A stretch of 64,000 nucleotides of DNA from Nitrosospira sp. (GTDB lineage: Bacteria > Pseudomonadota > Gammaproteobacteria > Burkholderiales > Nitrosomonadaceae): the NCBI GenBank assembly GCA_013821425.1, contig JACDGV010000001.1:62001-126000 (forward strand). Reading direction: 5' to 3'. The notes beneath the pieces are model-generated. The model searched no databases and was not told where the DNA came from. It was given only the letters and a program-made list of their open reading frames with translations. Both the position numbers and the translations under genes were made by a program. Positions 10,062 to 18,424 of the stretch are shown one piece after another. Every line of letters starts with the position of its first letter. The first letter of the stretch is position 1.

Positions 10062-11222
10062 ATGGCCCCACAATTTGAACTAAAGATAACGGATTCTCTT
10101 AACGATATTCCGGCTACAGCGTGGAACGCCCTGGCTGGGGACGACCCCTTCTTGCGTTACGAGTTCTTGGCGGCCATGCACGAAACGGGGTGTGCTTCGA
10201 AAGAAACGGGCTGGCTACCGCAATTCGTCACGCTTTGGGAAGGAAGTGTCCTGCGTGGGGCAATGCCGCTTTATCTCAAGAATCACTCTTACGGAGAATA
10301 TGTATTTGACTGGACATGGGCAAATGCGTATCAGCGCTCCGGCTACGCTTACTATCCGAAGCTGCTAAGCGCGATACCTTTCAGTCCGGTGACAGGACGC
10401 CGATTGATGGCGGAGAACGCGGCGCATCGGGCGCTGCTTATAACGGCTGTATTGAAGCTGGCAAAAGATCGAAATGCGGAGTCGGGAGTTTCCTCTTTTC
10501 ACTGCCTGTTCCCGCCCGAGCAAGAAGCGCTCGAAATGGAGCGAGCAGGCATGACGCTGCGCCAGGGTATTCAGTTTCACTGGAGCAACCGGGCCAACGG
10601 AGGATACGAAAGTTTCGACGCCTTTTTGAAGGAAATGAGTCACGACAAACGCAAGAAAATCCGGCAGGAACGAAGCAGGGTACGAGTAGCCGGCGTTCAT
10701 TTTCAATGGCTCTCAGGACGTGAGGTAACGAACGAGCACTGGCGGTTCTTTGCCGGCTGCTACAATAAAACCTATCGCGAGCACGGTTCCCTGCCGTACC
10801 TTAATCTCGAATTTTTCGCGCGGCTGGGTAGAAGCATGCCGGAGAATGTTCTGCTGATTCTGGCGTTGCGGGAAGGCAGACCGGTTGCCGCCGCGCTTAA
10901 CTTGCACAGCGCCCGCGTACTGTACGGACGCTACTGGGGGGCGGCAGAATTCGTTCCGGGGCTGCATTTCGAGACCTGTTACTATCAGGCTATCGAGTAC
11001 TGCATTGAAAATGGCATTACCCTGTTCGAGGGCGGCGCTCAGGGGGAACATAAGCTTGCGCGCGGCTTTCTTCCCGTTCGCACCTGGTCGGCACACTGGC
11101 TCGCGCAACCGGTATTCGCGGCGGCTGTCGGCCGGTACCTGGAGGGGGAAGCACAGGATGTCGATCGTTATCTGAATAAGCTTAACGGGAATTCGCCTTT
11201 CCGGAAAGAATTTAGAGAATAG
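10062..11222 (+). CDS. FemAB-like N-acyltransferase (COG3146 / DUF482 family, GNAT fold)
   Basis: A 386-residue member of the predicted N-acyltransferase family related to FemAB peptidoglycan-bridge enzymes. Recognised by the family landmarks AWNALAGDDPFLRYEFLAA near the N-terminus, SFDAFLKEMSHDKRKKIRQE mid-protein, and the C-terminal ITLFEGGAQGEHKLARGF. The exact substrate of the family is not established. I chose ATG 10062 because the conserved sequence begins directly after it (MAPQFELKITDS); the in-frame extension to 9915 would overlap the nadE start and shows no homology-like pattern. It is divergent from nadE. Confidence 0.88.
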   Translation: MAPQFELKITDSLNDIPATAWNALAGDDPFLRYEFLAAMHETGCASKETGWLPQFVTLWEGSVLRGAMPLYLKNHSYGEYVFDWTWANAYQRSGYAYYPKLLSAIPFSPVTGRRLMAENAAHRALLITAVLKLAKDRNAESGVSSFHCLFPPEQEALEMERAGMTLRQGIQFHWSNRANGGYESFDAFLKEMSHDKRKKIRQERSRVRVAGVHFQWLSGREVTNEHWRFFAGCYNKTYREHGSLPYLNLEFFARLGRSMPENVLLILALREGRPVAAALNLHSARVLYGRYWGAAEFVPGLHFETCYYQAIEYCIENGITLFEGGAQGEHKLARGFLPVRTWSAHWLAQPVFAAAVGRYLEGEAQDVDRYLNKLNGNSPFRKEFRE

Positions 11223-11332
11223 CCGGCACATGCTGCTTCCATTGGCGGGACATCGGCTACTCCATTGCCTGCCTATCGCCCGGAAAAGGCGCCTGAAGAT
11301 GTGAACTTGAATATATATACCATCACTTCCTG

Positions 11333-11872
11333 ATGAAATTCTGCAGTAATTGCGGCACCCTGGTGGAGTTGCGTGTTCCTGAAGGCGATACTTTGCCGCG
11401 CCACGTTTGTGCCGCGTGCGGGGTTATTCATTATCAGAATCCCAAGATCGTGGTGGGGTGTATCCCCGAGTGGAAGGACCAGATACTTTTATGTCGCAGA
11501 GCCATCGAACCCCGTCAGGGCTTGTGGACTCTGCCAGCTGGTTTCATGGAAAATGCCGAGACGCTGGCGCAGGGCGCCGCACGCGAAACCCTGGAAGAAG
11601 CCAATGCCCGGGTGCACATGGGGGATCTTTACGCTATTTACAACCTGCCCCAAATCAATCAGGTGCACGTGTTCTTTCGGGCTCAGTTGCTGAATCTGGA
11701 CTTCGGACCAGGAATCGAAAGCCTGGATGTCCGGCTTTTCACTGAAATGGAAATTCCTTGGGAGACGCTGGCTTTTCGCGTCATACGTGAGCCCCTGAAG
11801 CGCTACTTCGACGAGCGCCGCCAGGGACAACTTGGCTTTCACATCGGTACCATAGAAATGGGCAAAACGTGA
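11333..11872 (+). CDS. Nudix hydrolase with N-terminal zinc ribbon
   Basis: A 179-residue hydrolase of nucleoside-diphosphate-linked substrates. The N-terminus is a zinc ribbon (CSNC at residues 4-7 and CAAC at 26-29), followed by a Nudix domain with the box spanning GFMENAETLAQGAARETLEEAN. In that box the usual Gly after REUXEEX is Asn, as is common in this zinc-ribbon subfamily. Members are annotated as ADP-ribose pyrophosphatase-like or NADH pyrophosphatase-like; the true substrate here is unknown. The ATG at 11333 gives the standard family start MKFCSNCG. Confidence 0.92.
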   Translation: MKFCSNCGTLVELRVPEGDTLPRHVCAACGVIHYQNPKIVVGCIPEWKDQILLCRRAIEPRQGLWTLPAGFMENAETLAQGAARETLEEANARVHMGDLYAIYNLPQINQVHVFFRAQLLNLDFGPGIESLDVRLFTEMEIPWETLAFRVIREPLKRYFDERRQGQLGFHIGTIEMGKT

Positions 11873-12198
11873 AGGGATAAGCCAAGGTTTCGCTGGTGCG
11901 TCGGCGCGTCTCTCGCGGCTCATAACGAGTCCCCGACATCAAGGCGAGAGCCTTTGCTGCTGGCAGAAAGCGGCCGGCAAGAAAACGGGGCGAAAGCCAA
12001 CGCTTCGAGAGTTGCATATTCACTGGTGCGTTCACGCCGTCATCACCATGGTGTTACCGTCAGGATGATGAATATCACCACGAACAAAACGATGCGAACG
12101 CTATCACAATGCTTTGGTCATCGCGACAAAACCCGTGTTGGTCGAAGAGCGTTTTCAGGGCTTCCTTAAAAGACTGTCGTTGCAGAACCGGGAAGAAG
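11873..12198. other. Intergenic gap between the Nudix gene and amiC
   Basis: These 326 bases lie between two convergent genes. Only short frames without recognisable products are seen, and the second copy of the TTCAGGGCTTCCTTAA repeat lies near its right end. No clear terminator was identified. Confidence 0.5.
12153..12170. repeat. Second copy of the 16-base dispersed repeat
   Basis: Identical to the copy at about 8228-8245 over TTCAGGGCTTCCTTAA and in the same orientation. It lies about 30 bases outside the amiC stop codon. Function unknown. Confidence 0.35.
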
Positions 12199-13494
12199 TT
12201 ACTCGAGCGATACCATCTTGGAACGCGCGATCGGGGGATTGTTGGCAAAATAACGCTTGATGCCGGCGAGGATAGCCTCGGCCAGCTTGTCCTGGTATGT
12301 GCTATCTTTCAATTTTCGCTCTTCCTCAGGATTGCTGATGAAGGCGGTTTCTACCAGAATGGAGGGAATATCGGGGGATTTGAGCACGGCGAATCCTGCC
12401 TGCTCGACGTTGCTTTTGTGCAGATGGTTGATGCCGCCGATTTTCATAAGTACTTCCCTGCCAAGCTTGAGGCTGTCATTAATTGTTGCCGTTTGCGATA
12501 AATCAAGTAACGTTTGCTTGAGATAGGGGTCCTTGATGTCCAGATTGACCCCGCCGATCAGGTCGGCTTCGTTTTCCTTTGTTGCCAGCCAGCTGGCGGC
12601 GGCGGAAGTGGCGCCCCGTTCCGACAGCGCATAAACGGAAGAACCCCGCGCATGGGGCTTGATATAGGCATCCGCGTGCACGGATACGAACAGATCGGCA
12701 CTAAATTGGCGCGCCTTTGCCAAGCGCATCGGTAGCGAAATGAAATAATCTCCATCACGCGTTAGTGCGGCGCGCATGTTGGGTTCCTTGTCTATCTTGG
12801 CTTTGAGCTTTCTCGCGATCGCAAGCGTAATAGTTTTCTCATACGTGCCGCTGCGGCTTACTGCACCGGGATCTTCGCCGCCATGCCCGGGGTCGATTGC
12901 GACAGTTATGAGGCGTAACATTTCAGGCTTATTTTTCCCTGGTGCTTCCGCGCTCCGGCCGGATTCTGCGGCGTTCGATTCTGCATCGGAGCCGGCCTTT
13001 AATGTTGCTGCGTGGTTTTGATGCAGAAACGCCATTAGGGGGTCGGGAGGGATGAGCGGATAAAGGTCCACCACCAGCCGGTGGCCATATTCGCCAATCG
13101 GTTTAAGTACGAATGCTTGCGGCAGCGCCTCGGTTTTAAGGTCGAGCACCAGCCGTAGTACGTCCGGTTTGAAACGGCCAATACGCACCCCTCGAATGTA
13201 GGGATCGGCTGCGTCGATCTTGCCCGGAAGTTTTTCGAGCTCCGCTGTCAGCGGGACGTATTCAAGGTCAATCACCACCCGATCCGGATTTTTGACGGTG
13301 GTGAGGGAATACTTTATTGGCAAGGCGGATTCGAGTGTCAGGCGGGTATACTCGGGCGCCGGCCAGACACGGACTGCACTAATCGTCGAAGTAGCGAGCG
13401 CCGCGTTGCCTATTGGCAGAAGCAGCGCGGCCATCGACAGGAAACCGGCTATTGATGAAATACGGGGGCCCTTGCGGCAACCGGAAGGTTGCAT
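12199..13494 (-). CDS. amiC: N-acetylmuramoyl-L-alanine amidase AmiC
   Basis: Zinc amidase that cleaves stem peptides from glycan strands to split septal peptidoglycan. It has a signal peptide ending near GNAALA, an AMIN localisation domain (AVRVWPAPEYTRLTLES) and a C-terminal Amidase_3 domain with AIDPGHGGEDPGA, SGTYEKTITL, FVSVHAD and VETAFISN giving the zinc ligands and catalytic Glu. I prefer the ATG at 13494 because it places the signal peptide at the N-terminus. A GTG at 13710, overlapping the tsaE stop by eight bases, would add 72 residues including an Arg-rich segment and cannot be excluded. Follows tsaE in a conserved order. Confidence 0.92.
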   Translation of the reverse strand: MQPSGCRKGPRISSIAGFLSMAALLLPIGNAALATSTISAVRVWPAPEYTRLTLESALPIKYSLTTVKNPDRVVIDLEYVPLTAELEKLPGKIDAADPYIRGVRIGRFKPDVLRLVLDLKTEALPQAFVLKPIGEYGHRLVVDLYPLIPPDPLMAFLHQNHAATLKAGSDAESNAAESGRSAEAPGKNKPEMLRLITVAIDPGHGGEDPGAVSRSGTYEKTITLAIARKLKAKIDKEPNMRAALTRDGDYFISLPMRLAKARQFSADLFVSVHADAYIKPHARGSSVYALSERGATSAAASWLATKENEADLIGGVNLDIKDPYLKQTLLDLSQTATINDSLKLGREVLMKIGGINHLHKSNVEQAGFAVLKSPDIPSILVETAFISNPEEERKLKDSTYQDKLAEAILAGIKRYFANNPPIARSKMVSLE

Positions 13495-13702
13495 GGCCAG
13501 AATGTTGTCTGGGAATCCCGGAATAAATCCACGGAGCAGCGCACCGCCTTCCGGGGGGCGTTTCGGAGGAGAGAGGTGCCTTGGTGTGGTGTTGGCATCT
13601 AGTTGGAGATTGCCGCCAACGGGGAGGAAAAACCGCTGCCATCTTCGCTTCCATGGCAGGCGCGGAATGATTCCATCTGCCAAAGCCGCGATGCGGAGGA
13701 AG

Positions 13703-14233
13703 TTATTCACCGTTGTTTTGAGCCGCGGTTTGCCAATGTTTCAAACACAGTCTGCCCGCCTCCGTGTCCGCCTTAATTTCGATATTGCGGCCCGTGTCCA
13801 GAATATGGAAGAGGAATGTGATATCCGCCGGGGGCACCAGGCCGTCTGCTTTCTGGGGCCATTCCACCAGACAGATGGAGTCCGCGTTGAAATATTCGCG
13901 GAAACCTGCTTCCTCCCACTCTGTGGGTTCGTTGAAACGATAAAAATCAAAGTGATACAAGTATAACCTAGAAATTTTATAAAGTTCAACCAAATTATAG
14001 GTCGGGCTTTTCACTTTTCCTGTATAACCCATGCCGCGCACGATCCCTCGCGCCAGCGTGGTTTTGCCGGCACCAAGATCGCCGCAAAGGAAAATGACGA
14101 GCCCGGGATGCAATACCTCCGCGATCTTCGCCCCCAACGCCTGCGTTGCTGTTTCATCGGGAAGCGTGCGGACAAAGTAGTCCCGTCCGGGGTGATGTAT
14201 CGCGCCAGAGCCGGTATGATGTGAGTTATGCAA
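13703..14233 (-). CDS. tsaE: tRNA threonylcarbamoyladenosine biosynthesis ATPase TsaE
   Basis: P-loop ATPase that, with TsaB and TsaD, makes the t6A37 modification of ANN-decoding tRNAs. The 176-residue protein contains Walker A (GDLGAGKTTLARGIVRG), the SPTYNLVELY motif and HFDFYRF with the E-W/CLVEWPQKA motif. The start is a TTG at 14233: an ideal GGAGGT lies seven bases upstream on the minus strand and there is no in-frame ATG or GTG before the conserved domain. Its first codons overlap the beginning of the divergent queG gene. Confidence 0.95.
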   Translation of the reverse strand: MHNSHHTGSGAIHHPGRDYFVRTLPDETATQALGAKIAEVLHPGLVIFLCGDLGAGKTTLARGIVRGMGYTGKVKSPTYNLVELYKISRLYLYHFDFYRFNEPTEWEEAGFREYFNADSICLVEWPQKADGLVPPADITFLFHILDTGRNIEIKADTEAGRLCLKHWQTAAQNNGE

Positions 14234-15337
14234 GAAAAGACCTCCAGAAATCCGCTACATCCATCTCCTGACCCGACGGTTGATATAACCCGCCTTCCGG
14301 ATGCCATCAAGGACTGGGCCCGAGAGCTGGGCTTTCAGGAAACGCGCATCGCCGACGCGAAGGCCGATATGGCGCAAGCCGAGTCGGGCTTGCTGCAGTG
14401 GCTGAACAAGGGTTATCACGGCGAAATGGATTATATGGCGAAACACGGCACGCGTCGCACCCGTCCCGCGGAACTTGTACCCGGCACCCTGCGGGTAATC
14501 TCGGCGCGCATGGATTATTTGCCTGTCGCGAAAGATAGCTGGCGGGTGCTGGAGGATGGCGATAAGGCTTTTCTCTCCCGCTATGCTCTTGGGCGCGATT
14601 ACCACAAGGTGTTGCGCTCGCGCCTGAAAAAACTTGTCGAGCGAATCGAAAAGGAAGTGAAACACTTCAATTACCGGGTGTTTACCGATAGCGCACCCAT
14701 AATGGAAGTGGAGTGGGCGCAGAAATCGGGTGTAGGCTGGCGCGGCAAACATACCCTGTTGCTTTCACGCGATGCCGGCTCAATGTTCTTTCTGGGCGAA
14801 ATCTATACGGACCTTCCCCTTGCAGTGGACAGCCCCGTTGGCAATTATTGCGGAAGTTGCACCAGGTGCATTGATATTTGCCCAACGCGCGCGATTGTCG
14901 CCCCCTATCGGCTGGATGCCAGACGCTGCATTTCTTACCTAACCATTGAGCACAAGGGCAGCATCCCTGGATTGCTGCGCCCCCTGATCGGCAATCGCGT
15001 ATACGGTTGTGATGACTGTCAGCTCATCTGCCCCTGGAACAAATTCGCGGCAAAGTCAGGCGAGGACGATTATGCCGTGCGCAACGGGCTTGATGACGTG
15101 TCCCTGGTCGAGCTGTTTGGCTGGAGCAAAGCAGAGTTTGATTCAAAGCTTGCAGGTAGCGCGATCCGCCGCATCGGTCATGAACAATGGTTGCGCAACC
15201 TCGCGGTGGGGTTGGGCAACGCCCCGACGTCTGTGGCGGTGGTCGCCGCATTGCGGGCGCGGATCGATGATCCCTCTCCACTGGTGCGCGAACATGTGCA
15301 GTGGGCGCTGCAAAACCACGATAAGACGTGTGTTTGA
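14228..15337 (+). CDS. queG: Epoxyqueuosine reductase QueG
   Basis: Cobalamin-dependent iron-sulfur enzyme performing the last step of queuosine synthesis in tRNA. At 369 residues it carries two [4Fe-4S] motifs, CGSCTRCIDICP around residue 207 and CDDCQLICPWN around residue 260, plus the conserved FTDSAPIMEVEWAQKSGVGW segment containing the active-site Asp. A HEAT-like C-terminus (RIDDPSPLVREHVQWAL) completes it. The ATG at 14228 overlaps the tsaE start by six bases head-to-head, so both tRNA-modification genes share a very short divergent region. Confidence 0.95.
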   Translation: MQEKTSRNPLHPSPDPTVDITRLPDAIKDWARELGFQETRIADAKADMAQAESGLLQWLNKGYHGEMDYMAKHGTRRTRPAELVPGTLRVISARMDYLPVAKDSWRVLEDGDKAFLSRYALGRDYHKVLRSRLKKLVERIEKEVKHFNYRVFTDSAPIMEVEWAQKSGVGWRGKHTLLLSRDAGSMFFLGEIYTDLPLAVDSPVGNYCGSCTRCIDICPTRAIVAPYRLDARRCISYLTIEHKGSIPGLLRPLIGNRVYGCDDCQLICPWNKFAAKSGEDDYAVRNGLDDVSLVELFGWSKAEFDSKLAGSAIRRIGHEQWLRNLAVGLGNAPTSVAVVAALRARIDDPSPLVREHVQWALQNHDKTCV

Positions 15338-15806
15338 ATACCATTTTGGAAGAAAGGTGCCGTGGGGGCAGGTAAACTACGGAGACCTGTTCGACCGACT
15401 AACCGACGTACTAACGAAGGGTGTGTACTAAAGTACAATGTGCTGCTGCTGCTGAAGTTGATAAGATGCGAAGGTGGAATGCAATATTTTAGGTCGCCGG
15501 GAATTTACCATAAAGGCGTATAGCTGGGGATATGTCTTTCGTGCGCCAGCATACCGGAAGGTATGAGTTGATGAGCGGATTCGAGATTCCAGGTTTGGGT
15601 GTGACCCTCTAGTGGATGCGTAAAATGTTATTATGAAAAAACAAAAACCTACAGTTGCCGATTTCCCTTGTGGATGGAAATACTTCGCCAGGCATTGAAT
15701 TACATTGTCTTGACAGAGACATTGACTTATAGCATCTTTATTTTCCGTTAAAATCAATCCGCCTCCCTGCCTCACTTCATCTTCCATAATCGCAAAGAGG
15801 AATCCC
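15338..15806. other. Leader region upstream of the exopolysaccharide locus
   Basis: These 469 bases lack a convincing gene. A run of GCT repeats occurs near 15443-15454. The last 100 bases are AT-rich and hold two TTGAC hexamers (15710-15715 and 15722-15727), plausible -35 elements for the exopolysaccharide operon, but no good -10 at 17 bases. I saw no sigma54 -24/-12 signature. Confidence 0.45.
15710..15752 (+). promoter_or_regulatory. Candidate promoter for the exopolysaccharide operon
   Basis: TTGACA at 15710-15715 and TTGACT at 15722-15727 lie in an AT-rich patch about 80 to 95 bases before the export-lipoprotein start. Possible -10 elements (TATAGC, TTAAAAT) have non-ideal spacing, so this is only a candidate. 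Confidence 0.3.
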
Positions 15807-16433
15807 GTGAACGTTCTGCATATTCGTACCATGAAATGGCTGGCCTGTTTTGTTATCGCATTTCCCATCCTCTCCCTTGTCGGCTGCAAGTCGTATCCGC
15901 CTCTTACAGGCGTCGACCCATATGTGGGACATGACTACCTGATCGGTCCTGGGGATAGCGTGGATATCATCGTCTGGCGAAACCCGGAAGTGTCCATGGC
16001 CGTGCCAGTTCGGCCGGATGGGAAAATTACGACTCCTCTCGTGGAGGATCTTCCCGCCAGCGGAAAAACATCAACACAACTTGCGCGCGATATCGAAGAG
16101 GCCCTCTCTAAATATATCCAGCAGCCGGTCGTAACAGTAATCGTGACACAGTTTGTGGGGCCGTATACGGAGCAAATAAGGGTTATAGGCGAGGCCGCCG
16201 TACCTCAGGCGCTCCCGTACCGCGAAGAAATGACGCTCATGGATGTTTTGATTGCTGTAGGCGGCATAACGGAGTTTGCGGCAGGCAACAAGGCCAGAAT
16301 CATCCGCATGGTAGACGGGCAACAGCGGCAGTTCAGCGTGCGACTGGATGACCTGATCCGGGACGGGGATATTTCCGCTAACGTGCCGATGCGCCAAGGC
16401 GATGTTCTGGTCATACCCGAAAGCTTTTTTTGA
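15807..16433 (+). CDS. XrtA/PEP-CTERM-type exopolysaccharide export lipoprotein (Wza-like)
   Basis: Outer-membrane polysaccharide secretin-type export protein of the Poly_export/SLBB family. The 208-residue protein begins with a signal peptide ending in the lipobox LVGC, so the mature N-terminus is probably a lipidated Cys. The Poly_export domain follows (DYLIGPGDSVDIIVW, VRPDGKITTPLVEDL), then an SLBB region (IRVIGEAAVPQALPYREEMT). The GTG at 15807 is chosen because AGAGGA precedes it; ATG 15831 is an alternative. It opens the exosortase-linked locus and should pair with the chain-length protein downstream. Confidence 0.92.
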   Translation: MNVLHIRTMKWLACFVIAFPILSLVGCKSYPPLTGVDPYVGHDYLIGPGDSVDIIVWRNPEVSMAVPVRPDGKITTPLVEDLPASGKTSTQLARDIEEALSKYIQQPVVTVIVTQFVGPYTEQIRVIGEAAVPQALPYREEMTLMDVLIAVGGITEFAAGNKARIIRMVDGQQRQFSVRLDDLIRDGDISANVPMRQGDVLVIPESFF

Positions 16434-16465
16434 GTTTTTTGCCAGTTGCCCTTGTTCAACCGGAA

Positions 16466-16480
16466 ATTAGAAAATCTAAT
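16466..16480. repeat. Perfect inverted repeat ATTAGA-AAA-TCTAAT
   Basis: Six-base arms around a three-base loop, 33 bases after the export-lipoprotein stop. Could be a protein-binding palindrome or a weak hairpin; it lacks a T-run, so it is not a standard terminator. Confidence 0.5.
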
Positions 16481-16704
16481 CTGATTGGGCGGTGATAGTG
16501 TTTTTGCTATGACATAGGCGTGTTCACGATATTTTGCTGTGCGAGTTGCTGTCGATCGCTTTGCTGATTTCTTCACTGAAGTGCACAAAACTTTGGGCTT
16601 TGCAACGGCGCGGCTCCTGTTCGGAAGGGTCCGCGATAGGGGCAAGGTTTCTTGCGGTCAATTGATTAAACAATACGTTTACACAATACGCTTTCCAATA
16701 TTTT

Positions 16705-16723
16705 GCCGCCAAGGCATGGCGGC
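16705..16723. repeat. GC-rich hairpin GCCGCC-N7-GGCGGC ahead of the chain-length gene
   Basis: Perfect six-base arms about 29 bases before the ATG at 16752. No T-run follows. It could influence translation initiation or transcript stability. Confidence 0.5.
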
Positions 16724-16751
16724 GGTGGTATCTCTAAGGATCATTTGAGGC

Positions 16752-18278
16752 ATGGAGGAACTGACATCCCAGCTGTTGACGTACCTGAAGGGAGTATGGA
16801 AATATCGCTGGATTGCCGTGGCGGCCGCCTGGATTTTTGCCATTGCGGGCTGGATGGTGGTTTACAAGTTACCGGATGATTACCAAGCGTCAGCGCGAAT
16901 TTATGTTGACACTCAAAACGTCCTGAAGCCACTGATGGCGGGCATGACCATTTCGCCCGATCTGCAACAGCAGGTGTCCATCATGAGCCGGACGTTGATC
17001 AGTCGCCCGAACGTCGAAAGGGTTGTTCGCATGGTCGATCTGGACATCAAGGCCAAGGATATAAAAGACCAGGAAAGGCTTGTCACCGAGCTGATGGAGA
17101 AAATCAAGCTTGGAACAACGGGGCGTGATAACCTCTTTACGATTCACTATAACAATCCAAACCCGAAGCTCGCGAAAGACATAGTTCAATCCTTGTTGAC
17201 GATTTTTGTCGAAGGGGGTCTTGGAGACCAGAGAAAGGATTCTTCCTCTGCACTGCGCTTTATCGATGAGCAGATACAAAGTTACGAGGAGAAACTGAGC
17301 GCGGGAGAGAATAACCTGAAGGCGTTCAAGCAAAAGAATATTGGCTTGATGCCGCAGCAAGGCACGGATTATTACTCGCAGTTATCTCAGGCAACGGAAG
17401 ACCTTAGCAAAACCAGGCTGGATTTACGGGAGGCCGAGGAAGCGCGTGATGCGATCAGGAGGCAAATTACGGGCGATGAACCCATTCTCCTGGTGGATCA
17501 GAATGACACGATTTCATCCATCATCAATGTGGAGCTTGACTCGCGCATTGATGCGCTGAACCGGAACCTGGATACGCTGAGACTGAATTTTACCGATCTG
17601 CATCCAGATATTGTCGCGGCCAAGCGGCTGATCGCCCAGCTTGAGGAGCGAAAGCAGGAAGAAGCCAAGCTGGTAAAGCCCAGCAATGACCCCGGAAAGA
17701 ATTATAGCCCCATGCTGCAACAGCTCAACGTCGCGTTGGCCGAAGCTGAAGCGGATGTGGCTTCGATGAGGGCCCGGGTAGAAGAATATACTTCTCGCTA
17801 CGAGCGGCTGAAATCGCTAAGCAATGCTGTTCCCCAGGTCGAGGCAGAACTCGCTCAACTCAACCGCGATTATCAGGTGAACAAATCAAATTACGAGAAA
17901 CTCCTGGAACGTCGCGAATCGGCAAAGATATCGGGGGAACTGGGGTCTGCCACGGACCTCATGTCGTTTCGGATCATTGATCCGCCAACCGTGCCAGACA
18001 TGCCCACGGGGCCCAATCGGGGCGGGCTTTTTTCTCTGGTTTTTCTTGGAGCCCTGATAGGCGGGGTGGGGATTGCATTTGTCATCAGCCAGGTTCGCCC
18101 GACCTTTCACAGCCAGATGAGCCTGCGTGAAATTACCGGCAGGCCAATATTGGGTTCAATCCCCATGATCTGGACCAGCAAGGAAAAGATTAAGCGCAGA
18201 AAGAGGCTCTATGCATTCGGATTCTCTTTATTATCGTTGCTGGGCGTCTACAGCGGGCTAATGGTAAAGATGGTGTAA
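16752..18278 (+). CDS. XrtA-system polysaccharide chain-length determinant (Wzz-like PCP)
   Basis: Inner-membrane polysaccharide co-polymerase controlling exopolysaccharide chain length and export. The 508-residue protein has an N-terminal Wzz domain with a membrane helix near residues 20-37 (WIAVAAAWIFAIAGWMVV), the motif ASARIYVDTQNVLKPLM, a long central coiled coil (about residues 160-410), the Pro-rich motif IIDPPTVPDMPTGPNRG and a second membrane helix near 425-445, then a short cytoplasmic tail with a possible third helix. It lacks a fused kinase domain; the partner autokinase is encoded just downstream. Confidence 0.94.
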   Translation: MEELTSQLLTYLKGVWKYRWIAVAAAWIFAIAGWMVVYKLPDDYQASARIYVDTQNVLKPLMAGMTISPDLQQQVSIMSRTLISRPNVERVVRMVDLDIKAKDIKDQERLVTELMEKIKLGTTGRDNLFTIHYNNPNPKLAKDIVQSLLTIFVEGGLGDQRKDSSSALRFIDEQIQSYEEKLSAGENNLKAFKQKNIGLMPQQGTDYYSQLSQATEDLSKTRLDLREAEEARDAIRRQITGDEPILLVDQNDTISSIINVELDSRIDALNRNLDTLRLNFTDLHPDIVAAKRLIAQLEERKQEEAKLVKPSNDPGKNYSPMLQQLNVALAEAEADVASMRARVEEYTSRYERLKSLSNAVPQVEAELAQLNRDYQVNKSNYEKLLERRESAKISGELGSATDLMSFRIIDPPTVPDMPTGPNRGGLFSLVFLGALIGGVGIAFVISQVRPTFHSQMSLREITGRPILGSIPMIWTSKEKIKRRKRLYAFGFSLLSLLGVYSGLMVKMV

Positions 18279-18424
18279 GCCGGGACCGCGCTCCCGCGAA
18301 GAGAAGTGACTTGTCGACAGAAAACGTGTGAGGTGAGCGATCTTGCGTCAGTTCATGAAAATCCCGTAGCACCGAGGGCCCATCCTGGCGACGGCCAATT
18401 TGTCACATTGACAGTGGAGAAAGC

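Larger units (their letters stand above)
16434..16751. other. Gap between export lipoprotein and chain-length genes, with two inverted repeats
   Basis: No recognisable gene in 318 bases; a 69-codon plus-strand frame at 16539 has no known features. Two perfect short hairpins stand out, at 16466-16480 and 16705-16723, suggesting a leader or attenuation region ahead of the chain-length gene rather than plain spacer. Confidence 0.45.

Noticed and set aside
15443-15454. GCT-repeat run as a possible phase-variable microsatellite
   Set aside because: Only about four units and outside any gene or clear promoter, too short to suggest phase variation.
15428-15889. 153-codon minus-strand open frame across the exopolysaccharide leader
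   Set aside because: It overlaps the start of the export-lipoprotein gene, has no recognisable domain and an odd composition; most likely a chance frame.
16539-16748. 69-codon plus-strand frame before the chain-length gene
   Set aside because: No domain, no ribosome binding site and it ends on top of the region with a hairpin; treated as non-coding leader.
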